Shown: one piece after another, positions 56,719-64,000 of the stretch
Layout: each line of letters begins with the position of its first letter
How positions within the stretch are numbered: position 1 is the stretch's first letter
NCBI RefSeq assembly: GCF_964204645.1
Contig: NC_134026.1
Coordinates: forward strand, 11,372,450 to 11,436,449
Direction: 5' to 3'
DNA length: 64,000 bases
DNA from: Tubulanus polymorphus
Lineage: Eukaryota > Nemertea > Palaeonemertea > Tubulaniformes > Tubulanidae
Position numbers and translations under genes: made by a program
The notes under the pieces: model-generated
The model's input: only the letters and a program-made list of their open reading frames with translations
Told to the model about the DNA's origin: nothing
Databases searched by the model: none

Positions 56719-58640
56719 GGGCGACAAAACCAAAATAATGAATTGTCGCGGGCGATAAAACCAAAATAATGAATTGTCTCGTGTGATAAAACCAAAATAA
56801 TTGTCGCGGGCAATTAAACCAAAATAATGAATTATCGCGGGCGATAAAACCAAAATATTGAATTGTCGCGGGCAATAAAACCAAAATAATGAATGGTCGC
56901 GGGCGACAAAACCAAAAGAAGAATTGTCGCGGACGACAAAACCAAAATAATGAATTGTCGCTGGAGATAAAACCAAAGTAATGAATTGTCGTGGGCGATA
57001 AAACCAAAATATTGAATTGTCGCGGGCGACAAAACCAAACTAATGAATTGACGCGGGCGACAAAACCAAAAAAAGAATTGTGGGGCAACAAAACCAAAAT
57101 AATGAATTGTCGCGGGTGACAAAACCAAAATGGTGAATTGTCCAGGCGACAGAACCAAAATGGTGAATTGTCGCGGGCGATAAAACCAAAATAATGAATT
57201 GTCGCGGGCGATAAAACCAAAATGATGAATTGTCTCGGGCGACAAAACCAGAATAATGAATTGTCGCGGGCGATAAAACCAAAATAATGAATTGTCACAG
57301 GCAATAAAACCAAAATATTGAATTGTCGCGGGCGATAAAACCAAAATAATGAATTGTCGCGGGCGAAAAAACCAATATATTGAATTGTCGCGGGCGACAA
57401 ATCCAAAAAAAAAAAATTGTCGCAGGTGACTAAAACAAAATATAAAACCAAAATAATGAATTGTCGCGGGCGACAAAACCAAAAAAAATTGTCACGGGCG
57501 ACTAAAACAAAATATAAAACCAAAATAATGAATCGTCGCGGGCGACAAAACCAAAAAGAATTGTCGCGGGCGACAAAAGCAAAATAATGAATTTTCGCTG
57601 GAGATAAAACCAAAGTAATGAATTGTCGCAGGCGACAAAACCAAAATATTGAATTGCCGCGACAAAACCAAAATAATAAATTGTCGCGGGCGATAAATCC
57701 AAAATAATGAATTGTCGCGGGCGATAAAACCAAAAAAATGAATTGTCGCGGGCGACAAAACCAAAATAATGAATTGTCGGGGACGACAAAACCAAAAAGA
57801 AGAATTGTCGCGGTCGACAAAACCAAAATAATGAATTGTCGCTGGCAATAAAACCAAAGTAGTGAATTGTCGCGGGCGATAAAACCAAAATATTGAATTT
57901 TCGCGGGCGACAAAACCAAAATATTGAATTGTCGCGGGCGACAAAACCAAAATAATGAATTGTCGCGGGCGACAAAACCTAAAAAAGAATTGTGGGAGCG
58001 ACAAAACCAAAATAATGAATTGTCGCGGGCGACAAAACCAAAATGGTGAATTGTCCAGGCGACAAAACCAAAATGGTGAATTGTCGCAGGCGACAAAACC
58101 ATAATAATGAATTGTCGCGGGCGATAAAACCAAAATGATGAATTGTCTCGGGTGACAAAACCAAAATAATGAATTGTCGCGGGCGATAAAACCAAAATAA
58201 TGAATTATCGCGGGCGATAAAACCAAAATATTGAATTGTCGCGGGCGATAAAACCAAAATAATGAATTGTCTCGGGCGACAAAACCAAAATGGTGAATTG
58301 TCCAGGCAACAAAACCAAAATGGTGAATTGTCGCGGGCGATAAAACCAAAATAATGAATTGTCTCGGGCGACAAAACCAAAATAATGAATTGTCGCGGGC
58401 TATAAAACCAAAATAATGAATTATCGCGGGCGACAAAACCAAAATATTGAATTGTTGCGGACGACAAAAACAAAATATTAAAAAATAATAATGAATTGTC
58501 TCGGGCGACAAAACCAAAAAGAAGAATTGTCTCGGGCGACGAAACCAAAATAATGAATTGTCGCGGGCGATAAAGCCAAAATAATGAATTATCGCGGGCG
58601 ACAAAACCAAAATTATTGTTTTGTCGCGTTATTTTAGTTT
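56719..58640. repeat. 31-bp minisatellite, block 3
   Basis: About 60 copies, same unit. Minus-strand frames stay open for long stretches (up to 496 codons at 56705-58195) because the unit lacks stops in all three minus frames. I do not regard them as genes. Confidence 0.9.
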
Positions 58641-58869
58641 TTTTGTTTTGTCACAAAGTTGCTCTCATTTGCATATATATGTCAAGTGTGAGTCCAGCAT
58701 ACGGAAATAAGTGTGTTATATACTTGTTTTTAGTAAATACCTTGTGGATTTGACAATGATCGGTATGTACTGTAGGAAATATAGAGTATTGATGGTATTG
58801 ATATAGAGTTTGAAGCCCGCGGCCGAATAAAGTAATATATTCTTTTATTTTGATACCTCGTCGACATAA

Positions 58870-59428
58870 TGCCACCCTGATATAATTTGCATATTTCATA
58901 ATCATATAGATCTACAATGTCATATCGAACAGTTCATAACATTTCATAGCTCTACTACATATTAATGATAATAATAATAATAATAATAATAATGATAATA
59001 ATATAATATAACTTATGACTATAGTGTCAATATGTGCTTTAAGGTCGTAATCAACATGTGACATTACTCAACATGTTTTCACGATAATTAGCTATAGTCA
59101 GTGCTCATCGATAATTAATTAATGTCTCTCAAACATGTCACTAGGTGTTTGTTTGTGAGTCCTGATGTCTACAACTTGTCTGACCCCTAGTTCTCGCATT
59201 ATACTCATGATTCTGTATATAAAGACTATGTAAAGCTATGATAATCATTCTCATTCCGGGATGCAATAAAGATTGTACGTATAAGGTTTAACTGCCTTGT
59301 TGTTCCTGATGGATGGAATCCTGTACCGCTGGTGTAAATGCTAGTTCCCCAGCCAGCCTACCGACACAACAACCAGCCGGTTAGAGATGGCGGAGAATCG
59401 GATTTACCTTCACAGATCGACGGTTACA
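58870..59428 (+). mobile_element. solo LTR
   Basis: Starts TGCCACCC and ends GGTTACA, with ATAA directly repeated at both sides (58866-58869 and 59429-59432). Units 1 and 2 read GACATAACAGC here without it. Contains TATATAAAG near 59217 and GCAATAAAGATT near 59265, typical LTR promoter and polyadenylation signals. An (AAT)n run is at 58966-59003. Confidence 0.85.
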
Positions 59429-60109
59429 ATAACAGCTTGTCTCCGCTATATCTCTTCGGCGTGTTTAGTTTAGGCCTACGATTCCCCGGTACACTAAAGA
59501 TTTATCTTAGTAAATACACGGTTAATTCGGAAAAAAAAAGGTATTGTTAAACTCCTCGAAACCCGCAGCCAAATCACTGGTAGTAATAAATTAATTTGTA
59601 CTCGATTTGATTCTCATGATGAGGAGAAACTCGCAGCTGATCCCCGGATCGACGATGTACTAACACACGTCGATTCGTCGATGTTTACGGCTCGACAGTG
59701 CTTTTAAAATCTAAAGTAGTAAATTTCCAGTGTATCGGTAATATGATCTGATGAGGAAAATGGGCTATTGTTAAAATCACTGTTTGAAGACCGCGACTGA
59801 ATGTGAAGTCTGCGGCAATAAATTAGTTCATTTATACTTGAATTGATAATCGAAGTGACAGTCGGCCTGCGGGTTGATTTCGGGATGACGACTCGAAAAA
59901 CATGTCGCCGCATTGAATGGGGCTAAATTTTCGATGTTTACGGCCCGACAGCGCTTTTGTAACGATGATTCGTGAAAAAACACGCGGGCTATTTGTAGAT
60001 CTCAGTAAGCTGAACGATATTATATGGATTGTATATGAAACAGCGGTAAGGTAACAGAGCCTATGTTCTTTTGGTAAAAATAGTGTGGAAGAAAATAATA
60101 ATAATAATA

Positions 60110-60210
60110 ATCACGCGGATATCAATAGGGTTTTCTGTGAAATAACAGAAAACCCTAATATTCACGCGGATATCAATAGGGTTTTCTGTGAACAAACAAA
60201 AAACCCTAAT
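60110..60210. repeat. double hairpin tail
   Basis: TCACGCGGATATCAAT, then AGGGTTTTCTG and its mirror CAGAAAACCCT, repeated twice. A single copy (reversed) ends the insertion at 8428-8457. Confidence 0.75.
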
Positions 60211-61449
60211 TAATTCAATGTTGGTAATTTAAATCCACGGTATGTCCCTGTTTCATCAGGATAGGTTTCTCGAATTATTTTGACCACACACGAAGGAAGA
60301 GGAACTCTTTTCTTTTTGCCAAGGATTCCATAGCACCATTGTATAAAGCGACGATAACCTGTGTATCTGTACTTCCTGTAAATATTTCCAAAAATGGCGA
60401 AAATTAATTCATAGTTCCATGTTGTTTAACTAATGAAACTGAACATTTGAGCGAAAAATTGTTACAAAATATATGTGATCACATTAATTGAATAATAATA
60501 TATGAAGCCTATATCTATTAAGACATAATCTATGCTTTTACTTACGCTATATTTGGCATGTGTGTCGATGTAGCCATCTGCTTTTAGGTACTGATACCCC
60601 ATTTCAAGCGACCAAGGGTCCAAGCATACAGAGTGGAACCCAGGATGCGCAAATATGCATCTTATATCGCTTCCACCCTCTTCTGCGGCAAACTGTTCCA
60701 TTTTTCCAAGCACTGGGTTTTTTCTTGGCAGCAAAAACTCTCCTCAATCGTTTCCATAGGAATGCAGTTCTGACACTGAAACCTAGAGATAGAGAACTAA
60801 TAACATGTACAGAGCCATTAAATTTCAATTAGGCCTACTGGTAATTGAGAGCAGAAATATATCAATCTGATGTAGCCCTTACCAATCATTATTCCCTATC
60901 CTCTGAATTTCCTCCACACACTCCATAGCACCAATGTTATCTTCTGTCTGTTCTTTGCGAAGTGATTCAAGGTTGAGAATTAGTCCTACTGGCTCATTAT
61001 CACTTCCGAGGTCATCATCACTCCCTGAATCTGGTGATTACAAACAATTTAAAATAAATAAATCAGATATAGTCATATAGCTCCATTTCGGTTTGAACTA
61101 CATGATTGCTCGTATGGTTGAGTGAGTAAAGTTTGTTTACTTCAGTGGTAGCCTCGAAAGCAAGCAGTTAAACTTTTCGCTGTATCTACCGTACTGAACC
61201 CGGAAGTAAAATCAGCAAGTGAGCTTGCCGACAGAGGGAAGATAAATTAAAATCGCAGCATTATAACGACTCAGTTTGACTCTTGAGCGAGAGGGAACAT
61301 GCTTCACAATAAAGGATATTAGAATACGTAAAAATACCTGCACCAGATGATGTATCGGCAGCAGAATCAGACTCTAAATGCAAGTAGTCACTGTCGCTTA
61401 ACGCATTGCTGGGTACTGCCATATTGTTTATATCAACCTCTGATGTCAT
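60210..61449 (-). CDS. P2X7-intracellular-domain-like protein, four exons
   Basis: Exons 61449-61338 (MTSEVDINNMAVPSNALSDS), 61030-60883 (SDDDLGSDNEPVGL, IGNNDW), 60782-60546 (FQCQNCIPMETIEESFCCQE, then CIFAHPGFHSVCLDPWSLEM) and 60375-60210 (RRFIQWCYGILGKKKRVPLP, CVVKIIRETYP), with AG/GT at each junction. The Cys/His pattern C..C...CC...C..HPGF..VCL plus a final Trp-Cys..LGKK block matches the zinc-binding C-terminal domain of P2X7 receptors, which also occurs as stand-alone proteins in many invertebrates. No membrane part. A frameshift near 60690 in exon 3 may mean a pseudogene or a sequence error. Acidic N-terminus. Confidence 0.65.
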
Positions 61450-62540
61450 CAGGTCACGTGGTCCATTCGCGCATTTTCAGTACTGTACATTGATTTTAGG
61501 CAATTTTATACGCGATAATTATAACTTTATAGATTTTTTTTGAATAAAAACACGGACACATTCAACTACTAAAATGTATTTATTTTCAATCTCCAAGACA
61601 TGTTAACCCAAATTCCAGAACTACTTTAAGGTTAAAATTGACCAAAATTTTTGCGTTTTTATCAACAAAAAAATAACATTTAGAGTAATTTTAGAGAGAC
61701 ATATTGAATTTTCACATTTCATTAATTTAGTCCGTATTGGACCCAGAAATCATCTCAGATAGTATACCATGTAAGATGGTGAGTTGAGTACTGAAAGGGT
61801 TAAACCAGATATCAAAACATTACATATGAGCATCTTGAAAAACTACCCAAAACAACTTAGTCTTAGTTGGAAATGAAGGGAGGAATGTTTAATGAAAAGT
61901 GAATGCAATGGGTTGAAAAAATTGATAAGAAAATAGATGGTTTACATGATTTATTTTCTGAAATTAAGGAAACATTATTGTGGCGGTTTTAAAAATTCCT
62001 GCTCAGGTGATTTGTGACATAAGAGGTCACAGTCATTGATAGTGAATAGTCCTAATTCATTGACTGTCATCCATTCATTGAGACAGGAATTTCAACTGTC
62101 CATCAAACAAGAAATTAAAGCACTGGTCACCAATACGCCTGAGGTGATAGCCCCAATTCTGAAAAAGAAAGGAATCATTTCAATCTTCCCTCGACCTGAT
62201 TAAGATTTTAGGGTTGCAGTTTATAGGGTTAGGGGTTAGAGTTCTGGGTTTTAGGGTTTGAGTAAAGAGAAATGCTGCACTTGGTGTTGGGCTAAAAGCC
62301 GGTGTTGTCATAACGCGGAACAACGGAATCGCGGAAATTCCCAAAAACACGGAATTTCTTCATTTTCACTATAAATAGTAACCGGGTTTTCTCGTGCTGA
62401 TTCCCACTGTCGGACAAGGTACCGGACCAATCGATGCACTGAGTTAGGTTCGAATCCCTTTATTTGCCGGCTATTTCATCAGAAATCATTTCATGATACA
62501 GTTGACTGGCTGCCACCTGTGAGCCATTCAATGTGATTTA
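61450..62540. other. flank and spacer
   Basis: Upstream region of the P2X7-like gene with a GGTCACGTGGTCC E-box-like site near 61452-61464, then non-coding DNA. A degenerate stretch of TTAGGG-like words lies at 62206-62262. I see no other gene. Confidence 0.4.
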
Positions 62541-62544
62541 GAAA

Positions 62545-62667
62545 ATGAATTCAAAAGAAATGAATCCTAATGAAAAAATTCATTGTTATTGCGGAGGTAA
62601 ATATCCAAAATCACATAAATCAAAGCATTATCAAACAATTAAACATAAAAACTGGCGTAAAGAGTAA
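62545..62667 (+). CDS. 40-residue zinc-finger mini-protein
   Basis: ATG to TAA open frame with a CYCGGKYPKSHKSKHYQTIKH finger (C-x-C...H-x5-H) and a basic end. The type of finger resembles the N-terminal fingers of the Polinton ORF at 14815 and of virus-like elements, and the AT-rich composition matches those elements. Too short to prove coding. Confidence 0.4.
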   Translation: MNSKEMNPNEKIHCYCGGKYPKSHKSKHYQTIKHKNWRKE

Positions 62668-62739
62668 CAATTCTACATTAAAAATAAATTAAATAGTCAA
62701 ATAATTATTGAATTAAGTAAAATTATTTAAATATCTAAT

Positions 62740-63900
62740 AGACTGTTAAAATGATAAATTGTCAGACTGTTAAATAATAAATTGTTAGACCGTTTAAATG
62801 ATAAATTGTTAGAATGTTAAAATGTTAAATTGTTAGACTGTTAAAATGCTAAATTGTTTGACTGTTGAAATCATAAATTGTTTGATAGTTGAAATGTTAA
62901 ATTGTTTGACTGTTGAAATGTTAAATTGTTAGACTGTTGAAATATTAAATTGTTAGACTGTTGAAATGTTAAATTGTTAGACTGTTAAAATGATCAATTG
63001 TTTGACTGTTGAAATGTTTAATTGTTAGACTGTTAAAACGTTAAATTGTTAGACTGTTAAAATGTTAGACTGTTAAAATGTTAAATTGTTCGACTGTTAA
63101 AATGATAAATTGTTCGACAGTTAAATGTTAAATTGTTTGACTGTTGAAATGTTAAATTGTTAGACTGTTAAAATGTTAAATTGTTAGACTGTTAAAATGA
63201 TAAATTGTTTGACGGTTGAAATGTTAAATTGTTAGACTGTTAAAATGTTAAATTGTTTGACTGTTGAAATGTTAAATTTTTAGACTGTTAAAATGTTAAA
63301 TTGTTAGACTGTTAAAATGTTAAGTTGTTAGACTGCTGAAATGATAAATTGTTTGACAGTTGAAATGTTAAATTTTTAGACTGTTAAAATGTTAGACTGT
63401 TAAAATGATAAATTGTTTGACAGTTGAAATGTTAAATTGTTAGACTGTTAAAATGATAAATTGTTTGATAGTTGAAATGATAAATAGTTAGACTGTTAAA
63501 ATGTTAAATTGTTAGACTGTTAAAATGATAAATTGTTTGACAGTTGAAATGTTAAATTGCTAGACTGTTAAAATGATAAATTGTTTGACAGTTGAAATGT
63601 TAAATTGATTGACAGTTGAAATGATAAATTGTTTGACTGTTGAAATGTTAAATTGTTAGACCGTTGAAATGTTAAATTGTTAGACTGTTAAAATTTTAAA
63701 TTGTTAGACTGTTAAAATGTTAAATTGTTCGACTGTTGAAATGTTAAATTGTTAGACTGTTAAATTGTTAGACTATTAAAATGTTAAATTGTTCGACAGT
63801 TAAAATGATAAATTGTTTGACTGTTGAAATGTTAAATTGTTAGACTGTTAAATGTTAAATTGTTTGACTGTTGAAATGTTAAATTGTTAGACTGTTAAAA
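62740..63900. repeat. 24-bp minisatellite
   Basis: Unit close to TTAAATTGTTAGACTGTTAAAATG, nearly 50 copies with variants (TTGAAATG, TTCGACTG, TTTGACAG). Lies between the zinc-finger ORF and the terminal palindrome. Confidence 0.9.
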
Positions 63901-63988
63901 TAGAATTTAACTAGAATTGAATAAAAATACACTAAATTAACAGGCCAGTTAATTTAGTGTATTTTTATTCAATTCTAGTTAAATTCTA
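63901..63988. repeat. palindrome with 41-bp perfect arms
   Basis: Arms 63901-63941 and 63948-63988 are exact mirror images around AGGCCA. Composition and placement recall the palindromic Polinton ends, but the sequence is different. Confidence 0.85.
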
Positions 63989-64000
63989 GTTGAAGATAGT

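Larger units (their letters stand above)
54909..60210 (+). mobile_element. composite repeat, unit 3
   Basis: RT remnant 54955-55270, minisatellite blocks 55285-55568 and 56719-58640, nested repeat 55569-56718, conserved 3' part 58680-60100 interrupted by a solo LTR, (AAT)n run 60095-60110 and double hairpin tail to 60210. The tail ends directly at the stop codon of the minus-strand P2X7-like gene. Confidence 0.65.

Noticed and set aside
52091-58610. Long minus-strand ORFs (up to 496 codons) as a repeat-protein gene
   Set aside because: They coincide exactly with the 31-bp minisatellite, occur in several frames at once and have no start context or unique sequence. Kept only as a curiosity.
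62740-63900. Minisatellite considered as a CRISPR array
   Set aside because: Units are contiguous 24-mers without unique spacers, and the host is a eukaryote.

Overview
The window is eukaryotic DNA from an animal genome, most likely a marine invertebrate. Host-type genes have introns and GT/AG splice sites, and most of the rest is transposons, satellites and integrated virus-like elements. TAGGCCTA-rich spacers, a P2X7-intracellular-domain-like gene and a THAP/transposase gene fit such a host, but I cannot name the species.

Layout. (1) 1-4456, minus strand: end of a small AT-rich Polinton/Maverick-type unit (integrase, three small proteins, HNH endonuclease-like gene), closed by a terminal repeat and a 382-bp palindrome. 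It abuts, and probably interrupts, (2) 4457-13310, minus strand: a decayed Polinton family-B DNA polymerase gene. Its motif C is split by an intein with a LAGLIDADG-type endonuclease block, and it is broken further by a Harbinger-type MITE (6940-7826) and a 3.6-kb repeat (8428-12042). (3) 13311-14397: unassigned DNA. (4) 14398-39484, plus strand: a second, more complete Polinton with terminal inverted repeats and palindromic ends. It carries a zinc-finger ORF, PolB (without the intein), a possible OB-fold protein, penton-like protein, several membrane proteins, major capsid protein, two HNH endonuclease-like genes, a chromodomain integrase and an A32-like packaging ATPase. I see no adenain-type protease. 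Its polymerase is split by a 6.9-kb BEL/Pao retrotransposon (16865-23797) with two LTRs and a 5-bp target duplication. (5) 39485-41311: non-coding repeats. (6) 41312-47556: a THAP-domain/transposase-like gene with introns, invaded by a Harbinger DNA transposon (to 45245). (7) 47746-60210: three head-to-tail copies of a composite repeat with a reverse-transcriptase fragment at one end, MITEs, a 31-bp minisatellite, a nested repeat and a solo LTR. (8) 60210-61449, minus: P2X7-intracellular-domain-like gene. (9) 61450-64000: spacer, a 40-residue zinc-finger ORF, a 24-bp minisatellite and a 41-bp-arm palindrome at the window edge.

How the genes work together. The Polinton set is a virus-like kit: PolB replicates, MCP and penton-like protein would build a capsid, the ATPase would package DNA and the integrase would insert it. 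Most non-polymerase genes start inside a TAAATG motif (usually TATAAATG or AATAAATG), which resembles the late promoters of poxvirus-like DNA viruses. Almost every core gene has stops or frameshifts, so both copies look dead. The standout points are the intein with its natural empty-site partner, the start-codon promoter motif, the terminal palindromes, the repeated HNH genes and the modular arrangement of an integrase unit and a polymerase/capsid unit.
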